A program made the position numbers and the translations under genes. DNA of 64,000 bases from Rebecca billardiae RCC1528 (Eukaryota; Haptophyta). The number at the start of each line of letters is the position of its first letter. The stretch's first letter is position 1. The notes beneath the pieces are model-generated. The model was not told the origin of the DNA and searched no databases. It worked only from the letters and a program-made list of their open reading frames with translations. Shown here in pieces: positions 33,603 to 42,893 of the stretch. The stretch is from NCBI GenBank assembly GCA_965240325.2, contig OZ251229.1:434001-498000 (forward strand). Direction: 5' to 3'.

Positions 33603-35260
33603 ATGGCTGGCGAGGGGGGAAAGCGAGGCCGCACGGAGGCCGCGCCCGCGGCTGCGGCCCCGCGGGAGCTGGCTGGCGACAGGGCTGGCAGTACGATGCC
33701 CACGTACGAGTTCCCCGAGGTGGCTGACAAGTACGACATCACCGAGAAGCTTGGGCAGGGCACATACGCTGTGGTGTACAAGGCCGTGCCCAAGGACCCG
33801 GCGCTCGGAGAGGAGGCGATCGCGCTCAAGCGCTTCAAGGTGTGGCATAACAAGCCGTCGCGCATACTCAACGAGGCCGAGATGCTCGCGCAGTGCGGGT
33901 GCGCGCCTGCGCATCCTGCCGCGAGGGCGCGCGCGCACACGCGCCGTGACTCGCGCGCGCGTGCTCGTCGCTGCGTGGCGCGCAGAGGCGAGAACTACGT
34001 GGTCGAGCTGCGCGACGTGCTGCGAGTCAAGTGTGACACGTCGTTTCTCCTCCCGTACTTCAAGCACGACTCGTTCCGGGTGTGTGCCAGCGCGCGCGCC
34101 TACGCGCACGATGGCGCGCACTTGGCCCTGACCGCGCTCGCACGCGCCCTCGGCGCGGCGCGCCGCAGGACAACCTGCACCGCTTCGATGTGGAGCACAC
34201 GGTGGCGTACATGACCTGCCTCTTCCAGGCGCTCGAGCACTGCCACCGCCGCCGCGTGCTGCACCGCGACGTGAAGCCCTCCAACGCCCTCTACTCGTTC
34301 GCCGAGCGGCGCGCGATGCTCGTCGACTTTGGGCTGGCCGAGCGGATGTCGCCGCCGAGCGCCAAGCCCAAGCCGGTGCACGCGGCGCAGCCGCGGCGGG
34401 GGTCACAGCTGTTCAAGTCGGCGACGGACGGCAGCCGGCTGCAGTACGTGATGCCGCAGGCCGGAGGCAGTCGTGCGCACGCTCAGCACGCGCCCGTCGC
34501 GCCCGCGGCCTCCGGGCCGGCCGGGCCGAGCGGCGGCGTGGCGGGCCGCAAGGCGGGGCGCGCCAGCGCGCACGCGGAGGCGCTGCCGTCGCTTCCGCGC
34601 GCGCGCGCGGGGACGCGCGGCTTCCGCGCGCCCGAGTGCCTGCTGAGCTGCGAGGAGCGCACCGGCGCCATCGACGTGTGGGCGGCGGGGATCATCCTCC
34701 TCTCCATCCTCGCGCGCACGTACCCGTTCATCAACTCGTCCGAGGACGCGGCGCAGCTGTGGGAAATCTGCCGCTTCCGAGGCGTGCGCGCGCTCGCCGC
34801 CGCGGCGCGCGAGCTCGAGCGCGGCCTCGAGATCAGCGTGCCGGCGGGGTGGGAGCCGCTGCCGGACGAGCCCGTCCCGCTCGAGTCGCTCTGCCACCTC
34901 TCGCTCGGCGCCATCCCGCCCGGCCGCGTGCGCGAGGAGCTGCTCAAGCTGACCGACCGCTGCCTCGACCCAAACCCGCGCACGCGCATCAGCGCCAAGG
35001 AGGCGTGGGAGCGGATGCGCGCACTCGGCGCGGGCGTCGAGTCGGGGCTTCCGGGCGAGGGCAACGGCGCGGAGCATTCCGCGGTCGTCGAGCCGCCCCG
35101 CGCTCAGCCGCCGCCGGCGTCACCGCGCGAGTTGCCGCCTGCGCAACCAGCGGCTGCGGCGCCCGCGCCACAGCCGTCGCCGCCTCGGAAGCTGGTCACG
35201 CGCTCGGGCGCCAAGCAAGGCAAGCAGGCGGCGGCAGCGACGACTTTGGCGACTCTCTGA
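33603..35260 (+). CDS. CDC7: CDC7-like kinase, catalytic subunit of DDK
   Basis: CDC7, with its activator DBF4, phosphorylates MCM helicase to start DNA replication. Exons 33603-33898, 33986-34079 and 34169-35260 give 493 residues; the first junction is phase 2 and rebuilds 'CGGENYVVEL'. Motifs: 'KLGQGTYAVVYKA' (from about 49), 'IALKRFKV' with the catalytic lysine, HRDVKPSN (162-169), DFG (about 182-184), 'GTRGFRAPECLL' (about 278-289) and 'AIDVWAAGIILLSILARTYPF'. The roughly 100-residue insert between DFG and APE is the hallmark kinase insert of CDC7, and the 'TRGFRAPE' form is typical of the family. The DBF4-binding insert is short. The C-terminal tail is Pro/Ala-rich. Introns of 87 and 89 bp are the shortest of the gene set apart from the subtilisin 84-bp intron. 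Confidence 0.85.
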
Positions 35261-35538
35261 GGCTTCTGCGCATGGGAGGGCCGCGGCGAGCACGCGCGCC
35301 GCCCGTCGCCCTGCGACCGCGAGGCCCTGTGACTACGCGTTGCCTGAGGTCACCGCCCCGGTCGCGGCGGCGTTGGCGGCGCCACTGTGACGCTCGGCAG
35401 ACGGCAGCGGTTGGCGGTGACTCCTGGCACTCGCGGTCGACGCGGAGACTGCGCCTCCACTGACCTCTGACGGCACCTGCCACCGACGTCGTCGTCACTC
35501 GTTGTCAGCATTGACAGCTTACTCGACGATCGATGACA

Positions 35539-35666
<128 letters not shown>

Positions 35667-35796
35667 CCGTTATTAATAGTCGCCCGTCGTCAGGCTACAT
35701 ATATCATCAGTATGTCGTAGTACGTAAATATAGCTTATTATTAGTCTTAGTATGAGAATAATGAGTGACACTGTGACACTATCTGGCCGTGTATCA

Positions 35797-36317
35797 TACA
35801 GGCAATCGCGGGCAATAAGGAGCTGTCACGTTAAGAAACTGGGGCTTGCTATCTGCGGATCTGGCCTAGAAACTGAGGCTAGCGATTGGCTGGTTCGCCA
35901 TACGCATAGTCACACTAAGAAACCGGGACTACGTCGTCCCGGCTGACGAGTGGTCCGCCGAGGGGCGAGGCGCAGTCGGCCCGTCGGGGACGCGGCGCGC
36001 GGCCCGACTACGAGTACAGTACAGGCCAAGTCCCGACTTCTCCTGATGACTGACTCCTGGCCAGTGCACCGCAGCATCCATGCAACATCATGCGCGCCAG
36101 ATTTGCTCCAAAAAGGCCCAAAATTTTCTGTCGGCCTCGCCGGCCGGGCCTATGAAGACTCAGCGGGGGGCTCTGCCCCCCTGCGCCCCCCGCGCCTGCG
36201 CGGCGGGCGGACCTAGCTAAGAAACTGAGACTCCGTAGGCGCTCGGGCTACCGAACGGCTAAGAAACCGAGGCTAGCCGTGAGATCTCTGACTTCTTATT
36301 GCCCGCGATTGCCTGTA
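35797..36317 (+). mobile_element. MITE-like TIR element, copy 1 (521 bp)
   Basis: The ends are perfect 21-bp inverted repeats ('tacaggcaatcgcgggcaat' plus one base), and similarity goes on for a few more bases. If the outer TA is the target duplication, the element starts CAGGCAATCG and is flanked by TA on both sides, as for Tc1/mariner-type insertions. No transposase frame is present. Inside, the word AGAAAC(T/C)G(A/G)G occurs five times (35834, 35868, 35918, 36220, 36262). A GC-rich part (about 36160-36210) carries a palindrome-like 'ggggggctctgcccccc'. A second copy in opposite orientation lies at 58440-59067 with the same ends and the same inner order. Confidence 0.82.
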
Positions 36318-36414
36318 TACGGACCGGAGCTCTACGTCACGACGTGAGTCTACGTCAACGTGGGGCCCGGCGCCCGCTCCACGATGCGCGCTCCGCCCTG
36401 CACCGCGCGTCTGA

Positions 36415-37491
36415 TTAGAATACCTTGAATGGCATGCCACGGCACCTGTAGTTCCTGATCCCCAGCATCATCTTGGCCTGTCTTCGCAGCAGCCGCCAGC
36501 ACGTCGTCGTCCGGTTCGGCTGCTTGTCCTGGAACACCGCCTTGCCATCCTTGTCCTTTGAGACCAGGCCCGCCGCCTCGAAGTAGAAGTAGCAGCTCGA
36601 CTTGCGCATCCACGGCTTAGACGACGCCCAGAAGTGGTGCACCTTGTACGGGCTGTACGTGGGCACGGCGTGGCGCCTCGCCAGCATCGCGTACACCGCT
36701 GAGATCATGCCCTGGTCCGCGTCCCCGTTCACCACGTTCCACGTGTTGTACTTCACCATGTGCACCTCCTTGTACAGCTCGAGGTCGGAGGCGTTGAGCA
36801 GGTCGCGCGGCCGGCCGATGAGGCCGGGGCCGTGCGTGATATTGAAGCGCATCGTGCGGAGCAGGCGCACCCCGAGCTCGTACTCCTCCTGCCTCGGCTT
36901 GAGGAGGAGCAGCCCGCCATTCAGAATGACCTGCGGGTCCATGTTCGCTAAGATCAGCGCATCGCTGCGCATGAAGCGGTCGTACAGCTCGGTCCATGCG
37001 TGCTGGGTCGCCTCCAGGTGCGCCTCTGGTCCAATCTTGCGGGCTGGGTGCCAAAAGTCGATGTCGTTGTCCACCAGGAAGATCGACTCGTACTCGGTGT
37101 GCCGCAGGACATCCCACTTCACAATGTTGGCGAGCGTGAACCCTTTGTCGTTGAGAAGCCAACGCTCCTTCAGGACGGTTTTCACACGATGCCGCTCGGC
37201 TGAGCGGTCGTACGACTCCTCAACCCACCTCTTGCTCAGGTCGACGACCTCCTGGCCGTACGGGATCACGCGTATCTGCGGGAATTGCGCGCACTCTGTG
37301 TTCACAAACTTGGCATCATTCGTCACGATGAGGACCTCGGCGCGGTCGCGCAGGAAAGGCAGGGCAGCGAAGCGCGTTGCATCCTGACACCACTTGACGA
37401 TGCCACAGACCTGGTCTCGACTGCTCATCGACAGAGCCCACACTGTTGTGGCGATCGCGATGCGAGCGCCCGCCGCTTGAGAGGGAGCCAT
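36415..37491 (-). CDS. GT8-family (glycogenin-like) glycosyltransferase
   Basis: Predicted retaining glycosyltransferase of 358 residues, using a nucleotide sugar and a metal ion. It shows GT8 features in order: 'EVLIVTNDAKFV' near the start, 'TLANIVKWDVLRHTEYESI', the metal-binding 'FLVDNDIDFW' (about residue 138-147), 'LNGGLLLLKP', 'DADQGMISAVY' and 'KVHHFWASSKPWM', the last equal to the conserved H-x(4)-KPW element. ATG 37491 is chosen; another in-frame ATG at 37668 would add 59 basic residues without clear function. 'ARIAIATTVWALSM' at the N-terminus could be a weak signal anchor or simply the first strand. Acceptor and sugar cannot be told from the sequence. The gene is head to head with the next one; the TIR element lies just past its 3' end. 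Confidence 0.78.
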   Translation of the reverse strand: MAPSQAAGARIAIATTVWALSMSSRDQVCGIVKWCQDATRFAALPFLRDRAEVLIVTNDAKFVNTECAQFPQIRVIPYGQEVVDLSKRWVEESYDRSAERHRVKTVLKERWLLNDKGFTLANIVKWDVLRHTEYESIFLVDNDIDFWHPARKIGPEAHLEATQHAWTELYDRFMRSDALILANMDPQVILNGGLLLLKPRQEEYELGVRLLRTMRFNITHGPGLIGRPRDLLNASDLELYKEVHMVKYNTWNVVNGDADQGMISAVYAMLARRHAVPTYSPYKVHHFWASSKPWMRKSSCYFYFEAAGLVSKDKDGKAVFQDKQPNRTTTCWRLLRRQAKMMLGIRNYRCRGMPFKVF

Positions 37492-37698
37492 CTTGCGGTC
37501 CGTGGCTCCGCGCAATCGTCGTACCCGCGCGCGGCGGAAATCTGTAGTAGCAAAAATGAAATGAGATCTCGTCTTTCGAGTTTCGATCGAGTTTCCGAGG
37601 GCGGCTGGTGAGCAGCAGAGCTCCAGAGCAGAGCGGCTGCGGCTGCAGCGTGCACAGCGGGTTGCCATCCGGCGTCGCGGCGGTCGGACGACGACAGG

Positions 37699-38700
37699 AT
37701 GGCCCTCGCCTTCGCCTGCATCGTCCTACTTCTGTCCACTGCCGCGTCGAGCGATGCAGAAGAAGGCGATCCTGGGCAGGTGCCGGCTCCCGTGGCTGTG
37801 GAGCAGCCTCGCTCATGGGGAATCGATCGTAGGCTCTTGGTGCTGGCGGTCGCAGCCATCGCTGTCGTGGTCGCCGCCCGCCGCAGGGCCAAGCCCAACC
37901 CGCGCGATGTGGCCAACGAGACGGTGGGCGCGCTCTCCGCCGACGTCATCTCGCTGAACCAGAAGGTCAATATGCTCGAAGCTATCCGACGCCCAGCCGT
38001 CTACCCTCACGCGGTCGAGGCAGGGCTGTACAGCGTGCTCGTCCACATGCTGCGCGCAGACGCACTCGAGGTGTGTGCGCGCTGGCGGGGCGCGCAGTAC
38101 TGCAGCTTTGTCCACTGGATGACGAACACGCTCTTCAATCGCGACGGGCGCAGCGCGCATGGTGACCGCTGGGCCGCCTTCATCCGCAGCGCCGATGACG
38201 CCTGGCCTGCGTGGTTGGCAGCTGCAGGGGCGTTGGTCTCGACTGTCACTGATCGGCGCATCATTCGAAACCCGACTGCGGCCGACTTGGCCGTGCGCGC
38301 TTCGCGGGATGTGCTGAGCAGCCTGGGCCTCGGTCTCGCGCAGCAGCAGGCGGCGTGCGCCTTCTTCTATGTGGATGACGCCGCGCGTGGCGCCAACGCG
38401 CCCACCACTGCTGGGCCGGCGGCGAGCGCACGTCTGAAGGCCACTCTCACTGCACTGCGGCCCATGCTCGCGAATGCACGCGAGGCGGCCGAGCGCAAGG
38501 TGGACCGGAGCTCGCTCCTCGAGGCCAACATCAACCAAGTCGCAGGGTTGCTCGAGGTGTGGTCGAGCAGGTTTGGAGTGCCTACCGTTGACGTGAGCGG
38601 CGAGCTCAAGCTGAGCACCAAGCAGAAGGCCATGTATGCACAGGTTGCTGTGCCGATGGCGACCAGGGCGATCGCAGCTGCACGCGGCAGCCGGTCCTGA
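37699..38700 (+). CDS. Secreted or single-pass membrane protein of unknown function
   Basis: Single-exon protein of 333 residues. A signal peptide ('LAFACIVLLLSTAASSDA') is followed by a short Pro/Glu linker and a membrane span ('LLVLAVAAIAVVVAA', about 46-60) with a basic stop ('RRRAKPNP'). The rest is a helical domain with conserved-looking segments ('GLYSVLVHMLRADALEVCAR', 'FVHWMTNTLFN', 'DDAWPAWLAAAGALV', 'LLEVWSSRFGVP'). No enzyme motif recognised. By the positive-inside rule the C-terminal domain should face the cytosol. Only about 210 bases separate its start from the divergent GT8 gene. Confidence 0.65.
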   Translation: MALAFACIVLLLSTAASSDAEEGDPGQVPAPVAVEQPRSWGIDRRLLVLAVAAIAVVVAARRRAKPNPRDVANETVGALSADVISLNQKVNMLEAIRRPAVYPHAVEAGLYSVLVHMLRADALEVCARWRGAQYCSFVHWMTNTLFNRDGRSAHGDRWAAFIRSADDAWPAWLAAAGALVSTVTDRRIIRNPTAADLAVRASRDVLSSLGLGLAQQQAACAFFYVDDAARGANAPTTAGPAASARLKATLTALRPMLANAREAAERKVDRSSLLEANINQVAGLLEVWSSRFGVPTVDVSGELKLSTKQKAMYAQVAVPMATRAIAAARGSRS

Positions 38701-39451
38701 CTCCTGAAGCCCCACAGTAGGAATCGTGCCGGTGCGCGGGTGCCGTCAGCAAGCATGCCGACTTCGACGACGACGAGCTTCATCAGCGTCTTCGGACTAG
38801 TCTGAGTGAGCGCGGGCCGCTGCTGCCAGCACTCAGTTCGGCCAGTGCTCAGCCCTGGGCCTGTGTCGCCTTTCGGCGACCGATGCGGGTCGTCTCCCTC
38901 GCCATGGCCGCCGCACACTCACGGCACCGAGTCACACAGTCCGCACAGGCATGACTCATCGTCATGACTCACACTACTGTGTCTGAGTGAGCCATCTGGC
39001 CCGGGCTCGGTCTCGGACCGCCCGGCCCCGGGGCGGGCCCGCGGCCGCGACCGTACCGGCCGGACTCACCGCGGGCGGCATCCCGCCGCGCCCCATATCG
39101 CCGGCGTCGATCATCGGCGACTCGGCCGGATCCGGCCACCTCGTCAGTGGCCCGATCGCGGACGACCGTGCCGATTCGTTCGGAGGCCGCCGTCGCACGT
39201 TCACGTCACAGTCTGTCATTAATATTATTCAGATTCGTCAGACTCAGAGTAGTCGCTCATCGCATGTCACTCCGCTGCCGGCTCGTCGCGAGTTATCGTT
39301 CTAATCGATGCTGCTGCTGCTGCTCTGGCTCTCTCTCTCAGTCTCTCTCTCGTCTCTCTCTCTCTCTCTACAAATTCTACTACTACTACTTCTAGCTGCG
39401 CGAATTCATGATGACGATGATGATTCATGGGCGCCGACCTCGTCTGACTCG
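38701..39451. other. Intergenic region with a CT-rich tract
   Basis: Convergent ends of two genes. About 39327-39372 is a (CT)n-like polypyrimidine tract, preceded by 'ctgctgctgctgctctgg' and followed by 'ctactactactact'. No gene seen; open frames here depend on the simple repeats. Confidence 0.5.
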
Positions 39452-42400
39452 TCACCCGGTGCTGGCATCTGCTGCAGGAGCAGCAGCGATGAGGGCGGGC
39501 GCCATAGCCTCAGGTGTCGGGGCGGCGGCCGCAGCGCCGTCATTTGGCGGCTGATCCGTCGCCAGGGGCGGCAGCAGCCGATCTCGACTGAGCCGCAGCA
39601 TGCGTGTCACCGACCCAGCGGCGCCCAGCGCCACCGCCGGCGCGCCAGCCTCCGCCTCGTCAATCTCGTGGGTGGGGCGAGGTGAGGTGTGTGGTGGTGC
39701 GCGCTCGGCTCCCCCCTCCGATGGGTCGGCGGCTGCGGGCGCGTGCGCTCTCGTGGCGTCAGTGCCACTGTCCGCGCCGCAAAGGCAGACGCCGCTGTCC
39801 TGTCGTCCCGGTGCGGTGCGCTCAAAGTGCGATGGGCAGCCCGGCGACGAGTGCCGCGAGCCGCTGTCCGAGTCCGCGCGCGCGGCCTGCACCCCGCGAG
39901 CGTGCCGCGCCGGGCAGCCCGGCGACGAGTTCCGCGAGCCGCTGCCCGCGCGCGCAGCCTGCACCCCGCGCGGGTGCCGCGCGGGGCAGCTCGGCGACGA
40001 ATGCCTTGAGCCGCTGTTCGCGCGCACATGCCCGGGGCGCGAGAACTTGGGTGGGCAGGCCGGCGACGAGTGCGGCGAGTCGGAGCCGCGCGCGCTCCGC
40101 GTCAACTGATCGCCCTTCGCCGAGAGCGCCATGCCCTCCGCCGACATTCGGAACGCGTGCAGCGCGCGCCGGACGGGCGTGGTCGGCGCCTCGTCCAGGC
40201 TCAGCCGGCGCTGCGCGCTCGCCGCCTCGAGCTGGCGCTGCCGGTTCGACTCGGCGACCGCCTCCAGCACCCTGCGCAGCGCGCCGTTGAAGCGCTCGCC
40301 GCCTCCGTACCCGTGCTCGATCATCGCGACGAGCCGCTCGCGGTCGTGCGCGAGGTTGCTCGTCGCGCCGCGCACGTCGAACGCCCTCAGCTCGGACAGC
40401 CACGCCTCGTACGCGGCCTCCGCGCTCGTGTCGCGCAGCGGCTCGAGCTCGATCTGGTCGTGGGTGCCGCCCATCTCGATGAAGACAAAGAGCTCGACCA
40501 CGCTGCACGCGCGGCACCGAGCGCGCGCGCGCGGGGCACGTGCGCGCACGCGCGAGGGAGGGCCAGGCAGAGGGCAGGCGTCGGGTCGTGTGCGCTGGTG
40601 GAGAGAGAGGCCGACGCCCGCCCGCGGCCGGGGCCAGCCAGGGGCACCGCTGGCGCGACGGTGCGGCCACGAGTGCCGCGCGCCAGTCGGGCGACGCACG
40701 GCCACGCGCGCAGCCGCCCGCGCTCACCACCAGAGGCGGGTCAGATAGGTCTCGCCGGCGAGGGCGAGCATGGAGTTGCAGCCTGCGAGGAAGACAGGCA
40801 GGCACTTGAGGCTGCGCACGCACAGGGGCGGCGGAGGGAAGCGCGCGGCTCAGCGCGCGCGCGATGCGCGTCGCAGCTCTGTTCACGCACATGCGCACAC
40901 GCGTACACAGCCGCGCGCACAGCCGCGCGCACAGCCGCGCGCACAGCCGCGCGCGGGATCGGACTCTCCAGCGCGCGCGCCCCGCCGCCCGCCCACGCGC
41001 ACTGCAGCAGTGCGCGCACTTGTCGTCGATGTTCTCCTGGTCGATGCAGAAGCGGTCGAGCCACACCTTGGGCTCGCGCGCGTTTGTGGCCACGAACGCG
41101 TCGCGCCAGCGCTGCAGCGCGTCGAACTTGGTCTCCGCGCTGTCCGCCCAGCTGTGCGAGATGAAGCTGGCGCGCAGCAGTGGCGCGCAGCAGTGGCGCG
41201 CAGCAGTGGCGCGCAGCAGCGGACGGGGGGCAGGCGCGTGCGGCCGGGCGCGCCGCACCGCGCCAGAGGCGGGCGGGCGAGAGGGCGCCGGGGCAGGCAG
41301 CGGGGGCGGCTCAGCGCATGCTCACCGCGCGCGCGCGCGCGCGCGCGCGCACGGCCGCCCGCCCGCCCGCGTGCGCGCGAACGCGCGCACCAGTCCACGT
41401 CGCCAAACGTGGCGGGCTGCGCGCGTGCGTACAGCGCCGGGTCGGGCTCCGAGCTGCGCAGGTCCTCCAGCCCGATCTGGTCGAGCGGCACGCAGCGGAA
41501 GAGCTGCTGCGCGCGCGACTGCACATCGCGCGCGTGCTCGCGGCCGATGAGCGCGGCGACGCTCGCCGCGGCCGCCATCGCCTCGCCGTGCGCGGAGAGC
41601 CACGCGTGCACGCGCAGCCGCAGCCACGGGGTGGCCGCGAGGCTCCCCACGATCATCATCTCGAGGGCCGACAGCAGCTGCATCGTGCTGAACGCGAGCT
41701 CGAGCTCGCCGCGCGCGCGCGCGTGGAAGTGGCCGGCGACGGCCTCGAGCAGCCGGAGCCCGAGCTCCACGCCGCCGTCGATCAGCAGCGTCCGGCTCGT
41801 CGCGAACCAGAGCGCGTGCAGCTGCGCGGGCGGCGACGCGCGCTGCGCGTACGCCGCGTGCGCGAGCCACACGACGAGAACGGCGCACAGCGCCAGCCGG
41901 AACAGGCCGACGGCGAAGTGGACGCCGCTCAGCCAGCACGCGACCGGGCCGCCGAGCACCGGCACGGCGCACGCCGGCGGCAGCGCGTCGAGCAGCCCGA
42001 CGAAGTCCATCACGACGAACACGCTGATGCCGAGGCAGAAGAGGATGGACACGTTCAGCACCGCGCGGATCAGAGGCCCGTCCGTCGGCGTGAGCGCGAG
42101 GAGGAGCGCCACGGCGGCGGGGGAGACGGCGATAAACGCAATCTCCACGTGCCCGTGCCCCGTGATAGTGAGCACCGTCGCCGCGACAACACTCGCCGCG
42201 AGAAGCGCCGTGCCACACGTTGCTAGCGGCAGCTGCACTCGCCACCTGAAGCGCCGGCCCGCGGCGTGCGCAGCGTCCAGCTTGCGCCGGATCGCGTCCG
42301 CATCGCGCGAGGAAAACGACCCCGAGCGGCCCGAGTCACGCGGCGTCGCGCGGCGCGCGACCACCGGGTGAACTTGGCGACCCGTCCCGAGGGATGATAG

Positions 42401-42529
42401 CGGTAGGCCTATCCGCGGCATTAGGCCATGGCATGTGGCACCGCGGGCAGCCGCCTGCTGCGCCGCCGCGGAAAAACTACCGCCAACATCCAGCGAGCTG
42501 CGGCCATTGGCGGAATTCAGATTGGCCAT
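39452..42529 (-). CDS. Polytopic membrane protein with TIR-like (SHSW-type) domain and Ser/Pro repeat tail
   Basis: About 806 residues from exons 42529-41391, 41166-41020, 40811-40728 and 40502-39452; junction phases 2, 2 and 2 agree and rebuild a continuous domain. The first exon encodes five or six membrane spans ('ALLAASVVAATVLTITG', 'IAFIAVSPAAVALLLAL', 'ILFCLGISVFVVMDFVGLL', 'LFRLALCAVLVVWLAHA', 'ALEMMIVGSLAATPW'). Exons 2-4 build 'CFISHSWADS', 'LQRWRDAFVATN', 'KVWLDRFCIDQENIDDN', 'LKCLPVFLAGCN' and 'TYLTRLWCVVELFVF', a TIR-like fold common in haptophytes and dinoflagellates. The tail carries repeats of 'SRHSSPxCPxxF' separated by 'RGVQAARA'. TIR domains serve in signalling or as NAD hydrolases; the activity of this subtype is not known to me. 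ATG 42529 is the first in frame; the frame is open a little upstream. Confidence 0.75.
39830..40070 (-). repeat. Tandem coding repeats, 'SSPxCP' type
   Basis: Four to five degenerate units of about 60-63 bp, each encoding a Ser-Ser-Pro-x-Cys-Pro core with flanking Arg and His. They form the C-terminal tail of the TIR-like membrane protein. The SP pairs could be proline-directed phosphorylation sites (inference). Confidence 0.7.
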
Positions 42530-42893
42530 GCAGTTCGTCAAGAACCGCCGATGAATATGCAGCACCTATCTACCGCCCTTGGCGCATGATACAGTCGTTA
42601 CTACTCGGTACTACTAATCATACGACCTATCCATACTGAGACAGTGCACCGTTCCGACAGGAAACCGTCGTCGTCGTCACCACCGACAGGCATCACCTGA
42701 TGTGATGCGTGCGCTGATACTATCATACTAGCAGCAGTGCTGACAAGGGCCGCCAAGGGCCCCGACAAAGCCTGCGACGACGGACTGAACGCGGCGACGC
42801 ATGACCAGAGCCGCTTCCGGCCCAGCCACCGGCACAGCGCATCATCATCGCGCGCCCGGCGCAGTGGATCGTGGGTCCGCTGCGGTCAGCAAC
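42530..42893. other. Intergenic region upstream of the TIR-like gene, downstream of subtilisin A
   Basis: Holds the 5' region of the TIR-like gene and the 3' end of subtilisin A; both genes are on the minus strand. No distinct motif was found. Confidence 0.4.

Noticed and set aside
37492-37668. Alternative upstream ATG for the GT8 gene
   Set aside because: It would add 59 basic, low-information residues and come within 30 bases of the divergent gene; 37491 is preferred but the longer form is not disproved.
41171-41215. Short tandem 'gcgcagcagtg' repeats as a possible CRISPR or regulatory array
   Set aside because: Thirteen-base units without spacers, within an intron of the TIR-like gene; a simple tandem repeat.
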